Of a stretch of DNA of 33,038 bases, positions 21,805 through 30,533 are shown one piece after another. Under the pieces are notes generated by a model. That model saw only the letters and a list, made by a program, of their open reading frames with translations. It was not told the origin of the DNA and made no database searches. Origin of the DNA: Lewinellaceae bacterium (GTDB taxonomy: Bacteria; Bacteroidota; Bacteroidia; Chitinophagales; Saprospiraceae); contig JAHEJC010000006.1 in NCBI GenBank assembly GCA_024639065.1, positions 1 through 33,038 of the forward strand. The letters are read 5' to 3'. A program made the position numbers and the translations under genes. Each line of letters begins with the position of its first letter. Position 1 is the stretch's first letter.

Positions 21805-23619
21805 TTTAATTTGCTGTTCATCCAATTGCTGTTTCTGAACTATTTTTTGATAAAAACCACCTAAATCCATCAATTCTTCATGCGTTCCAGACTCAATAAT
21901 TTTTCCTTTTTCCAAGATAAAGATCCGATCATAATTCATGTGAGGATTCACTCGATGGGTAATTATGATTGAAGTTTTTGCTTGCAAATCTTCTACCAGA
22001 AAATCGGTGATTCTTTTCTCAGTTTTAGGATCAACAGCACTCATACTATCATCCAAAATCACAATTTCCGGATCATTAATTAAAGCTCTTGCTATAGACA
22101 CTCGTTGTTTTTGACCTCCTGATAACGTAACTCCTCGCTCACCAACTAACGTCTCGAACTGCTTCGGTAAGTTCACAATATCTTCATAGACAGCAGCTTT
22201 TCGAGCATATTCTTTAATTTTACTATGATCTAAATGATCTTCTCCAAATGCAATATTTTCAGCAATCGAATTACTGAACAAAAATCCATCTTGCGGAACA
22301 AAACCTATCCTTTCTCTCAAATCATGCACATTAATCGTTAGAATGTCTCTGCCATCAAGATAAATAGTTCCTTTGGTAACATCAAAGAGCCTCATTATTA
22401 AATCGCAAATAGTCGTCTTACCGGACGCAGTTCGACCCATAAAAGCCACTTTTTCACCAGGTTTTATTTTAAAGGAAACATCGTCTAAAGCAACAATTCC
22501 AGAATCTGGATAAACAAATGTTACATGATCAAAAACAATTTCTCCCAAGGAATCTGTAGCGATTCCTTCAGTATCTTTTATTAATGGTTCTATTTTCAGA
22601 AATTCATTTATCCTTTTTTGTGAAGCATCAGCTTGTTGAATAATGGATGCAATCCACCCGATTGCCGTCACTGGCCAAGTTAGCTGATTGATATAAATCA
22701 CAAATTCTGCAATATTCCCAGCGGATATAGCGCCACTATTGACTTGTAACCCTCCAATATAGATAGTCAACACCGAACTCAAACCGATCAATAGAATAAT
22801 CATTGGGAAGAATAATGCATTGACCCCAACCAAGGCTAAAGATTTATTTTTATAAATTTCACTCTCCTCTTCGAAATATTTGACTAGAAACTTTTCTTGA
22901 ACATATGATTTCACTACACGAATTCCAGAATAAATTTCTTGTGCTATACTATTGAGTTTAGATAACTGGATTTGTATCAATTCACTTCGCTTATGAATCA
23001 GGTTACTGATATAGTATATTGAAATGGATAAGATAGGAAGTGGCAGCAATGCATACAAGGTAAGTTTCACATTTACCATAAGCATAGCTGAGACAATCAA
23101 AATAAATAGGGTAATTAAGTTCATCCCATACATGATTGCCGGACCCAAATACATGCGCACTTTCATTACATCTTCGGTAATTCGCGCCATCATATCCCCG
23201 GTTCGGTTTTTACGATAAAAGGTCTGATCAAGTTCTTCATAATGGCGAAATATCTCTTTTCGTAAATCATACTCAATCAATCTGGACATAACGATCACCG
23301 TTTCTCTCATCAAATACATAAAAATGCCCATAATAAGGGCACAACCAATCACTAAAACAGCAAATAATAACAAGATCTTTACGGTTTGACCAAATATTAG
23401 TTGACTAGACTCAAAACCTGAAACCTGATTATAAAATCGAATATTTTCGATAACCAAATCCAATGCATCCCGAATCAATCTAGGTTGGATAACACTAAAT
23501 ACATTTGAAAGAGTAACAAATAGAAATCCAAAAAGAAACTTCCATTTGTATTTAATAAGATACTTATTTAAGTATTTTAAATGCTTCAAAAAGTCAAGTT
23601 TTATCGGAGAAAGATACAC
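21796..23619 (-). CDS. ABC transporter, fused permease and ATPase (exporter half)
   Basis: A 607-aa half-transporter. Six TM helices fall at about 27-45, 81-104, 163-207 (two) and 266-325 (two). The nucleotide-binding domain starts near 360: Walker A G-R-T-A-S-G-K-T-T (395-403), Q-loop V-P-Q-D (441-444), signature L-S-G-G-Q (499-503), Walker B I-V-I-L-D-D (519-524) and switch H555. The catalytic Glu after Walker B is Asp524, a change typical of the weak site in heterodimeric exporters, so a partner half may be encoded elsewhere. Multidrug or lipid export is likely, but the substrate is unknown. The frame opens with GTG at 23617-23619 directly after a stop; TTG at codon 11 is the other option. 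No ATG is available before TM1. Confidence 0.87.
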   Translation of the reverse strand: MYLSPIKLDFLKHLKYLNKYLIKYKWKFLFGFLFVTLSNVFSVIQPRLIRDALDLVIENIRFYNQVSGFESSQLIFGQTVKILLLFAVLVIGCALIMGIFMYLMRETVIVMSRLIEYDLRKEIFRHYEELDQTFYRKNRTGDMMARITEDVMKVRMYLGPAIMYGMNLITLFILIVSAMLMVNVKLTLYALLPLPILSISIYYISNLIHKRSELIQIQLSKLNSIAQEIYSGIRVVKSYVQEKFLVKYFEEESEIYKNKSLALVGVNALFFPMIILLIGLSSVLTIYIGGLQVNSGAISAGNIAEFVIYINQLTWPVTAIGWIASIIQQADASQKRINEFLKIEPLIKDTEGIATDSLGEIVFDHVTFVYPDSGIVALDDVSFKIKPGEKVAFMGRTASGKTTICDLIMRLFDVTKGTIYLDGRDILTINVHDLRERIGFVPQDGFLFSNSIAENIAFGEDHLDHSKIKEYARKAAVYEDIVNLPKQFETLVGERGVTLSGGQKQRVSIARALINDPEIVILDDSMSAVDPKTEKRITDFLVEDLQAKTSIIITHRVNPHMNYDRIFILEKGKIIESGTHEELMDLGGFYQKIVQKQQLDEQQIKFV

Positions 23620-23738
23620 TTATCTAATTATAGAACCAAACCTGTAAATTTTAGTTTTAGGAAAGGTAAAAACGAAGTAATTTTATTCAGACATAAGTAT
23701 TAAGAAAAAACTCGCAAGGAAATCTGAACGATGTTATT

Positions 23739-24596
23739 TCAATTTTGTACAATTGGAGAGGGCGGTTTTACTGTGAGATACGGATGAATTTTATTAAACC
23801 AATCCTCATCAAAAGCTGCAATATTAAGTAACTCTTCTACAGAAAAAAAGAGACCATGTTCCCTTCTGTAATTAAAAATTAATTTAGCCTCTTTCCAATT
23901 AATGTAGGGATGTAATGAAAGGGTTTTCTCATCAGCTTTATTAATATCAATTTGTCTAAAGACCGATGACAATTGTAAATATGGTTCAATCAAAAGGAAT
24001 GTAGAATCGGGAAGCCGCCAGGTTTCGCCAACTTGTTCGATCGAGGTAAAACCTCCTAATTTTTCGCGGAAATCTGTGATTATTTTTGAATAATAAGGAC
24101 CAATTCCTGGCAATGCTTCCCAATCTATTACATCCGATGTATTAACATCCAATTTTCGAGTATAGCTTTTATAGCTTTTTTTAGTAAACTTAGGTTGGTT
24201 ACTATATTTATTCTTTATTTCATTAGGTTTTGGTGGGTTATTTATTTTTGATTTTAAATTATCATGGGGATCGATAAGTTGATTTTTAGTTTTTGGTGTT
24301 GGACCAGATGAATGATAAGTTAATTTGGAACTATTGTGGTTAAATGGTTGCTTATTTCGTTTTTTATATTTTGATCCGTAATTCGTTGACTGTTTACTTT
24401 GGGTGCTATTTTTCGCCTCAAACTCTTCCTGATAATAACTTTCAGCTCGTTGCTTAAATTCTGTAAAATCGATTGCTAAATTATTTTTTGGCTTTGATTG
24501 CAAGGTATAAAGCATTCCAATAGTCGCGATCAAAAATACAATCGCTAAAATGCCTTTGCGGTCACGTCGACTGTACAAAAATTCCCAGTCTATCAT
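23739..24596 (-). CDS. Membrane-anchored helix-hairpin-helix protein (ComEA-like)
   Basis: A 285-aa protein coupled to comEC. TM helix at about 15-31, then a long Lys/Asn/Ser/Pro-rich low-complexity linker (about 35-148), then two HhH DNA-binding units. The first (150-207) has D-V-N-T-S-D, L-P-G-I-G-P-Y-Y-S-K and F-R-E-K-L-G-G-F. The second (216-275) has D-I-N-K-A-D, H-P-Y-I-N-W-K-E-A and L-L-N-I-A-A. In ComEA such units bind incoming double-stranded DNA in the periplasm. The anchor, linker and HhH order is the same here, with two or more HhH units instead of one pair. Its ATG overlaps the comEC stop by 4 nt (24593-24596), so co-translation is likely. DNA-uptake partner of ComEC is the best inference. 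Confidence 0.8.
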   Translation of the reverse strand: MIDWEFLYSRRDRKGILAIVFLIATIGMLYTLQSKPKNNLAIDFTEFKQRAESYYQEEFEAKNSTQSKQSTNYGSKYKKRNKQPFNHNSSKLTYHSSGPTPKTKNQLIDPHDNLKSKINNPPKPNEIKNKYSNQPKFTKKSYKSYTRKLDVNTSDVIDWEALPGIGPYYSKIITDFREKLGGFTSIEQVGETWRLPDSTFLLIEPYLQLSSVFRQIDINKADEKTLSLHPYINWKEAKLIFNYRREHGLFFSVEELLNIAAFDEDWFNKIHPYLTVKPPSPIVQN

Positions 24597-26653
24597 GATA
24601 TTGAATTTACATAGTGAATAAATGCTCCCTGGCTATTTATGTCGTAAACCGGAATTGGATGCCTTTTACTGGCCATTTTCAATTTCATTCGTTGCTGATA
24701 ATTTACGTGACTTGGAATCACAATTTGTCCAATGCAGGTCTGTTGAACTAGTTTCTCGAAATCGATTTCCGCATTGGTATTGATCACCAGCACATCTATT
24801 TGACCAAATGGAATTCTGTTAACAAATGGTTCATTTAAGATCCAATAGAGTTCGTGGTGAAATTTTACAAAATCCTGCTTTCGACAAATTGTTTGAAAAC
24901 AATCATCTTTATTTAAGATGGATTGCTTATTAATAGTATGCTTCGACTGCCATCTTAGTTTAGCATTTAACAATCGAGTAGGTACCATATGATGGTTACT
25001 CAAATTATAACTCGTCTCATTATCAAAAGCTTCGATTATTAAATGTTCATAGCTATGGTAGATGGTAAGCAGTGATTGTTTTTGGTTATTAGGATGAGTC
25101 CAGCCTATCAGGAAGATGAATAAAAATCCAAAAGAAAATAATTGCAGATAGTGAACTTGAGTTTTATGAATTATTAATTTAGACAGCATGAGCAGGGTAA
25201 ATCCCACGCCAACAAGCTTTAATCCATCAAAATTTAGATATTGAATTTGACTGAATGGAAGCTGACTTATAAATTCAGTAATAGTCACCAAACCATTGAG
25301 TAATATCTCGTGAGCAAAACCAAAAAAAGTGGCTAGGGTTGTAGAAACAAAACTGGATAAAAATAAAACCAATCCGCTAATCATTATTAGCGGAACCAGG
25401 GGAAGCGACAGAATGGAGCTCAATAAAAAATAGGTTGGGAATTCTCCAAAGTAAAACAGGATACATGGGAATAAAGCCAGCTGGGCTGCAATTGTGATAA
25501 GACCTGCATCGACTACTTTGGTCAGTATTCGATTTCCCTTAAAATTCAATCTTGCTTTTAAAATTGGGAATAATACTAAAATACCCAACATGGCAAGAAA
25601 TGAGAATTGAAATGACAATTGAAATAATTGGAAAGGATTGTATAGCAGCATTAGGAGAGCCGTAAAACTCAAAATGTTTAAGGCATTTTTTGATTTTTGA
25701 AATAACCAGGCAATGGCGAAAATAGTAATCATGATCCCAGCACGACAAGCGGAAGGTGGTGCACCACTTACACCGATAAAAAGCCACATCGCAATCAATG
25801 CAAATATTCGAATACTAATCTTTCTATTTTTAAAATTTGGAGTGATCAGGCTAAACAAAAGCCAAAAAATGGAGAAAAACATACCGGCATGAAGTCCCGA
25901 TACAGCCATTAAATGCATTAATCCAGACGCTTTGAATTGATCTTGTTTAATTTGGCTTAAATCCGATTTATCCCCAAGCAATATTGCATAGGATATATCC
26001 TCATGATCATTGAGATAAGTTCCCAACCTTGTTTTTACCATTTTCCTAAGCTGGTCGAACTTAAATAAGAATTTGGGCGTGCTGCTCAATTCCCAAAAAT
26101 CAGCATAAGATTGATAAAAGATATTATTACGTTTACCAAATTGCTTGAAATTGAATTCTTCCGGGTTCTTAGGTGCTGATAGGTCTGTCAATGACCCTTT
26201 CCACATGATTTCACAACCAGGGGCAATTGATTCTACTGGATCTTTTAAGTAAACAAAAATATGGGACGGTCTACCAGATGACTGAAGAAATCCATCTACA
26301 TGATTTAACTTTACTTCAGCTCGGTAAAATTTGTTAGATAGCTTACCTGCAATTATTGTCCCTTGAAAATATTGGTCTTCAAATAGGTTCGCTTTTTTAG
26401 CGGTTGCATCAGAACGCCAAGCAGTCATTTGATATCCCATCCAAATCAGACATAAAAATCCAATCAAAGAAAAAGCTAGATGATGAATTTTTGATTGAAA
26501 TTTTATTCGAAAAAAGTAATAAAAGAAAGGTATGAATAATAATAAAAGATAGCCCGGCATTTGAAACCGATCCTCCAAAAACCACCAACCAATAATCCCT
26601 ATACTCAACGGTAGTAGAATTTTTAAGGATGGAAAAATGGTTTTGGATTGCAT
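24593..26653 (-). CDS. comEC: ComEC/Rec2 DNA-uptake channel protein
   Basis: Inner-membrane channel for entry of transforming DNA, 686 aa. Two or three TM helices at the N-terminus (about 10-75) precede an OB-fold-like DUF4131 region (about 90-190). The competence core has L-M-A-V-S-G-L-H-A-G (248-257) and V-S-G-A-P-P-S-A-C-R-A-G (295-306), with many helices up to about 505. The remaining 180 residues are soluble and lack the HxHxDH motif of the metallo-beta-lactamase domain found in Bacillus ComEC. The shorter, MBL-less form is common in Bacteroidota (family knowledge). Start ATG at 26651-26653. TATTTTTG at 26673-26680 on the minus strand is a likely -7 box. It overlaps the HhH gene by 4 nt. 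Confidence 0.9.
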   Translation of the reverse strand: MQSKTIFPSLKILLPLSIGIIGWWFLEDRFQMPGYLLLLFIPFFYYFFRIKFQSKIHHLAFSLIGFLCLIWMGYQMTAWRSDATAKKANLFEDQYFQGTIIAGKLSNKFYRAEVKLNHVDGFLQSSGRPSHIFVYLKDPVESIAPGCEIMWKGSLTDLSAPKNPEEFNFKQFGKRNNIFYQSYADFWELSSTPKFLFKFDQLRKMVKTRLGTYLNDHEDISYAILLGDKSDLSQIKQDQFKASGLMHLMAVSGLHAGMFFSIFWLLFSLITPNFKNRKISIRIFALIAMWLFIGVSGAPPSACRAGIMITIFAIAWLFQKSKNALNILSFTALLMLLYNPFQLFQLSFQFSFLAMLGILVLFPILKARLNFKGNRILTKVVDAGLITIAAQLALFPCILFYFGEFPTYFLLSSILSLPLVPLIMISGLVLFLSSFVSTTLATFFGFAHEILLNGLVTITEFISQLPFSQIQYLNFDGLKLVGVGFTLLMLSKLIIHKTQVHYLQLFSFGFLFIFLIGWTHPNNQKQSLLTIYHSYEHLIIEAFDNETSYNLSNHHMVPTRLLNAKLRWQSKHTINKQSILNKDDCFQTICRKQDFVKFHHELYWILNEPFVNRIPFGQIDVLVINTNAEIDFEKLVQQTCIGQIVIPSHVNYQQRMKLKMASKRHPIPVYDINSQGAFIHYVNSIS

Positions 26654-26672
26654 GGCTGTGGGTTTTTCGATT

Positions 26673-26680
26673 CAAAAATA
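26673..26680 (-). promoter_or_regulatory. Bacteroidota-type -7 box upstream of comEC
   Basis: Minus-strand TATTTTTG matches TAnnTTTG and lies about 20 nt before the comEC ATG. A TTTG further upstream is 25 nt away, longer than the usual 19-21, so the -33 element is uncertain. Confidence 0.35.
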
Positions 26681-26826
26681 AGGGTACTTATCCGGGTATT
26701 TAAAGCAAAATTCAATTCTATCATATTATGTAATTATTATATATTAAGAAAAACCTTCCATTAATCGCAAAAAATGAACTCGGCACGCCATAAAAGTTGC
26801 CTCTAAATCTGGATAAATGCTGGATA

Positions 26827-26840
26827 TTTAATATATTAAA
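26827..26840. promoter_or_regulatory. 14-bp AT palindrome upstream of OmpA-like gene
   Basis: TTTAATATATTAAA is a perfect palindrome 20 nt before the ATG at 26861. It may be an operator or part of the promoter; in AT-rich sequence chance is a real alternative. Confidence 0.25.
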
Positions 26841-26860
26841 GCAACCAAAATCAAAAACAA

Positions 26861-27697
26861 ATGAGGACTTTTTGGATCGTCATTGTTTTGGCCCTATGGA
26901 TACTCCTCGGCTATTTTATGTGCAGCGCTAGCAGGGACTGTTGCAGAGGTACGGAAGGTGTATCCAAAAATATCAATGAAGCGCCAGCAGCATTGAAAGA
27001 AACGGTCGAAAAAACATTCGTAAAAGAATCGGGCCCACTATTATTCAATTGGGAAAGTTTTGAACCAATCGCTAACCAAGACTGGGCGACCCGAAAAGAA
27101 GCTATTCTATCTAAACTGGATGATAAAAAAAAGTTGAAAATAACCGGCAGGTATTTTAAGGATGAAATTAATAATAGTGAATACGCTGATTTGGGCTTGG
27201 CAAGAGCTCATGGAATAAAGGATAAGCTTTTTCCAGAATTAAGTGATGACCGAATCGAATATTTGAGCCGGATATCTGCAGATAGAGAAGGCATCAAAAC
27301 CAATGCGTTTAGGAGCGTTGATTTTGACTATGCCATTTATACAGAAACCGTAAAAGAAATTGATGGTAAAGCGAATGTTATGTTTCCATTTAATGCTACC
27401 CGTCGAATTCGTGATCCTAATATTGAGCAATACCTAAATGATTTGGTGGAACGTTTGCAAACCACACAAGAAAATGTAAAAATTACTGGCCATACCTGTA
27501 ATATTGGAAATACCCCTTCAAATGAAACACTTGGCATGTGGAGAGCAGAAGTTATTAGGGATTACCTGATAGCTAAGGGCGTCCAAACGAATCGAATCTC
27601 TATCACCACGATGGGAGAAAGAAGTCCCCGAGTCCCCAATACCAACGAAGCAAATCGAAAACAAAATCGAAGAGCTGAAATTGAATTAATTAAATAA
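26861..27697 (+). CDS. OmpA-family protein with two OmpA-like halves
   Basis: A 278-aa envelope protein. An N-terminal hydrophobic helix (4-20) ends in F-M-C21; the lipobox is poor, so signal anchor or lipoprotein are both possible. The C-terminal OmpA domain (173-278) shows V-K-I-T-G-H-T-C (206-213), L-G-M-W-R-A-E (224-230), R-I-S-I-T-T-M-G and N-R-R-A-E-I-E. The usual D of GHTD, which binds diaminopimelate in peptidoglycan, is C213; R228 is kept. Residues 60-137 look like a degenerate second copy: L-K-I-T-G (92-96), Y-A-D-L-G-L-A-R-A (108-116), I-K-D-K-L and D-R-I-E-Y. The helix-hairpin-helix gene follows after 19 nt and is probably co-transcribed. Function is unknown beyond probable cell-wall association. 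Confidence 0.8.
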   Translation: MRTFWIVIVLALWILLGYFMCSASRDCCRGTEGVSKNINEAPAALKETVEKTFVKESGPLLFNWESFEPIANQDWATRKEAILSKLDDKKKLKITGRYFKDEINNSEYADLGLARAHGIKDKLFPELSDDRIEYLSRISADREGIKTNAFRSVDFDYAIYTETVKEIDGKANVMFPFNATRRIRDPNIEQYLNDLVERLQTTQENVKITGHTCNIGNTPSNETLGMWRAEVIRDYLIAKGVQTNRISITTMGERSPRVPNTNEANRKQNRRAEIELIK

Positions 27698-27716
27698 AAC
27701 ATTAAACCAGCATATT

Positions 27717-28754
27717 ATGATATTCTTAATCGATTATTGCGCTTTCCCTTGGTGGTTAGCCTGGTTATTACCTTTCTTACTTGGTCTATTGTTGGGTTGG
27801 TTATTGTGGGGGCGATTTAAAGGTTTATTACGTAAATGCGAAGATGACCTGGCTGCGTGTAGAAAAACGGGAAGCCAATTGGAAGAAGATCTAGCTGAAT
27901 GCAGAAGATCTTATTCAACGCTTGAAAATGAAAACTCTACCTTAAGGGGTAAGATCAGAGAAATGGAAGTGGCCCTAAAAGAAGCAGATGATGCAACAGA
28001 TTTAGATAGGTCTTCAAGTTTATCTGTTGATGCAGATACTCCAGATGTAGACTCATCTTCAAATGTCTCTGTAGACGTGGATATGCCAGACGTCGACTTA
28101 TCTTCCAACATAGCTGCTAGTGGAGCTTCCGGGGCAGTAAAAGTTGGTTCAGATAATATGTATGCTGCATTGAAAGAAGATAATCTGCAAGTTGTGGAAG
28201 GAATTGGACCCAAAATGGAATCCGTATTAAAAGATAATGGATTGCATAGCTGGAGCGACCTTGCTTCAAAATCAGGAGGTGAATTGAAAGCAATTCTATC
28301 TGCTGAAAAATATGGTAGAAAGTATCAGATCATAGATCCTGGAACCTGGTCTGAACAAGCTTCCCTGGCTCGAGATGGCAAATGGGATCAATTAATCACC
28401 ATGCAAAAAGCATTAGATACAGGAAGGGCTACTGGTGGCGGAGAAACTGATTCTAAGGTTGAAAAATTATTGATCAAATTGGGTGTATTAAGGAAGTTTC
28501 AAAAGAATGATTTGAAGGTTGTTGAAGGGATCGGGCCTAAAATAGAGCAGATTATGCATGATGGAGGAATAACAACCTGGGCACAAATGGCGGCGACCAG
28601 CGTAGAACGACTCCAGCAGATATTGGATTCAGCTGGTGACCGGTTTAGGTTAGCCGATCCTGGTACCTGGCCTAAACAAGCAGGATTGGCGGATGCCGGC
28701 CAATGGAAGGAATTAGATGAATACCAGGACTTCCTTCAAGGAGGCAAAGAATAG
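27717..28754 (+). CDS. Membrane-anchored coiled-coil protein with two helix-hairpin-helix (H3TH-like) modules
   Basis: A 345-aa protein. A strong TM helix (11-31) is followed by W-G-R-F-K-G-L-L-R-K, so by the positive-inside rule the rest is cytoplasmic. Residues about 38-95 form a charged coiled coil with Cys at 41, 48 and 62. An acidic linker (99-131) holds two copies of a Ser/Asp/Val/Pro unit. Then come two related roughly 80-aa modules, 155-233 and 264-342. Each has V-V-E-G-I-G-P-K at its start (as in the predicted flap-endonuclease-like H3TH family) and D-P-G-T-W-x-x-Q-A near its end. These modules may bind nucleic acid; nuclease activity is unproven. Probably in operon with the OmpA-like gene; a strong terminator follows 24 nt after the stop. 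Confidence 0.78.
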   Translation: MIFLIDYCAFPWWLAWLLPFLLGLLLGWLLWGRFKGLLRKCEDDLAACRKTGSQLEEDLAECRRSYSTLENENSTLRGKIREMEVALKEADDATDLDRSSSLSVDADTPDVDSSSNVSVDVDMPDVDLSSNIAASGASGAVKVGSDNMYAALKEDNLQVVEGIGPKMESVLKDNGLHSWSDLASKSGGELKAILSAEKYGRKYQIIDPGTWSEQASLARDGKWDQLITMQKALDTGRATGGGETDSKVEKLLIKLGVLRKFQKNDLKVVEGIGPKIEQIMHDGGITTWAQMAATSVERLQQILDSAGDRFRLADPGTWPKQAGLADAGQWKELDEYQDFLQGGKE

Positions 28755-28778
28755 AAAGAATAATTACCATCCTTTATC

Positions 28779-28813
28779 AGAGGCTGTTTACAAAGCAAAC
28801 AGCCTCTTTTTTT
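28779..28813 (+). terminator. Rho-independent terminator of the OmpA/HhH operon
   Basis: AGAGGCTGTTT (28779-28789), 7-nt loop, AAACAGCCTCT (28797-28807), a perfect 11-bp stem running into seven Ts. Confidence 0.92.
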
Positions 28814-28832
28814 ATGTTTCATTTTTTAGTAC

Positions 28833-28840
28833 TAACTTTG
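28833..28840 (+). promoter_or_regulatory. Bacteroidota-type -7 box upstream of M28 peptidase gene
   Basis: TAACTTTG matches TAnnTTTG, 43 nt before the ATG at 28883, just after the preceding terminator. No clear -33 TTTG is seen. Confidence 0.4.
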
Positions 28841-28882
28841 ATTTTGGAAAAACTGATTCCATAACTATTAAAAAACTTTTCA

Positions 28883-30433
28883 ATGAAAAAGATACTTATA
28901 CTAATCGCTGCCAGTTTTATCTTTCAAATCAATTTTGCTCAAGAAGTAATCCATGAAGACGCTATTGAAGTTATTAAAAAACACGGAATGGATCAGAGTG
29001 AAGTTTTAGATATTGCCAGTTGGATGACCGATGTTTATGGTCCGAGACTTACTGGATCTCCTATGTTGGATAAAGCGACTGATTGGGCTATTAAAACATT
29101 GGAGAGTTGGGGTTTGCAGAATATTCATAAAGATGAATGGGGTCCTTTTGGCAGAGGTTGGGAAATGACCAATTTCAATATGGCGGCCACATCTCCTAAC
29201 CAATTTCCAATTATGGCTTATCCTAAGGCATGGTCACCCGCCATGCAACCCACTGAAGCTGAAGTCGTAATTATAGATATTAATGATGAAGAAGATTTAA
29301 AAAAATATGAAGGCAAGCTAGCCGGCAAGTTTGTCATGATTGACACCATCCGAGTACTTAAAGAATGGTTTGATGCACCGGCAAAACGATTAGACTCAGA
29401 ACAACTATTAAATATGGCTAATGCCACGCCTCCTAGGCATGGAGTTTACAGAAATTGGAGAGGGCGCGGTGGTTTTGGAACTGCTCTGTGGGAAATGTTA
29501 TACAAAGAAAAACCGATAGCAGTAATCGACAGAAGTTACAAAGGTGATTTAGGAACCATCTTTGTTTCCGGAGCTAGAACCAGCGGAGGTGTTAGTGCAC
29601 GTGACGAGGGTGTAGAGGTAATACCCCAGGTAACGATGAGCGCTGAACATTATAACCGGATCTATCGAATGATCAATAAGGGTATTCCGGTAAAAATCAA
29701 AATGGAACTTGACGCGATGTATTCAAATCCCGATGGTATGGAGCATAATATTATTGCTGAAATCCCAGGAACGGATTTAAAAGATGAAGTCGTAATGTTT
29801 GGAGCCCATTTTGATTCATGGCACACTGGAACCGGGGCTACTGATAATGCTGCAGGATCGTCTGTTATGATGGAAGTTGCCCGAATCCTACAAAAGACAA
29901 TTGCCGAGACTGGAATCCAACCTAGACGAACATTGAGATTAGCTTTATGGACAGGAGAAGAACAAGGTCTGTTTGGTTCTAGAAGCTATTGTAAGAAAAA
30001 TTTTGCCGAAGTGGATAATGATGGAAATCAATTGCGCCCTAATGAAGCGTCTAAGAAGATATCTGCATATTACAATCTGGACAACGGAACAGGACGTGTT
30101 AGAGGTGTCTATTTACAAGGTAATGATAAGGTACGTAATACATTTAGCAGTTGGTTGGATCCATTCAAAGAAATGGATGCTAGCACACTAACAATTTCAA
30201 ACACCGGAGGGACGGATCATTTATCATTTGATCGATTGAATATTCCTGGATTTCAATTTATTCAAGACCCAGTCGCCTATAGCACGCGTACACATCACTC
30301 TAATATGGACAACCTTGATCATTTGATTGAAGATGATTTAAAACAAGCTGCTACCATAATAGCTTCCTTTGTGTGGCACACCGCTCAAAGGGATGCGAAG
30401 TTACCTAGAAAGGAGGATAACGATAAAACCTAG
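28883..30433 (+). CDS. Secreted M28-family zinc metallopeptidase with PA-like insert
   Basis: A 516-aa exported aminopeptidase or carboxypeptidase of family M28. The signal peptide ends at about N-F-A19-Q. After a helical lead (V-Y-G-P-R-L-T-G-S, 51-59) a PA-like domain occupies about 105-275. The catalytic core has G-A-H309-F-D, T-G-A-T-D321-N-A-A-G (bridging Asp), W-T-G-E359-E360-Q-G (general base and Zn ligand), Y-N-L-D400-N-G (Zn ligand) and T-H-H472-S (last ligand). All five expected positions are therefore filled and the enzyme should be active with two zinc ions. There is no T9SS domain, so it is periplasmic or released. It has its own promoter and is followed by a hairpin at 30471-30505, so it is probably a single transcript. 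Substrate unknown. Confidence 0.9.
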   Translation: MKKILILIAASFIFQINFAQEVIHEDAIEVIKKHGMDQSEVLDIASWMTDVYGPRLTGSPMLDKATDWAIKTLESWGLQNIHKDEWGPFGRGWEMTNFNMAATSPNQFPIMAYPKAWSPAMQPTEAEVVIIDINDEEDLKKYEGKLAGKFVMIDTIRVLKEWFDAPAKRLDSEQLLNMANATPPRHGVYRNWRGRGGFGTALWEMLYKEKPIAVIDRSYKGDLGTIFVSGARTSGGVSARDEGVEVIPQVTMSAEHYNRIYRMINKGIPVKIKMELDAMYSNPDGMEHNIIAEIPGTDLKDEVVMFGAHFDSWHTGTGATDNAAGSSVMMEVARILQKTIAETGIQPRRTLRLALWTGEEQGLFGSRSYCKKNFAEVDNDGNQLRPNEASKKISAYYNLDNGTGRVRGVYLQGNDKVRNTFSSWLDPFKEMDASTLTISNTGGTDHLSFDRLNIPGFQFIQDPVAYSTRTHHSNMDNLDHLIEDDLKQAATIIASFVWHTAQRDAKLPRKEDNDKT

Positions 30434-30470
30434 TCATAAGAATCTAAACTTCAAAAACATAATGTATAGG

Positions 30471-30505
30471 GATACCCAAAATCGAATTTTCGACTTTTGG
30501 GTATC
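30471..30505 (+). terminator. Long hairpin after M28 gene, terminator-like
   Basis: GATACCCAAAA (30471-30481) pairs with TTTTGGGTATC (30495-30505), and inside it TCGAA pairs with TTCGA, giving an almost continuous 16-bp stem. It ends only in TACATTTT, so termination is likely but not textbook. Confidence 0.6.
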
Positions 30506-30533
30506 TACATTTTGATATCTACATCCAAACAGA

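Noticed and set aside
27911-28213. A 100-aa minus-strand frame rich in Ser and Thr
   Set aside because: It is antisense to the acidic linker of the HhH membrane protein, with no independent start signal or domain.
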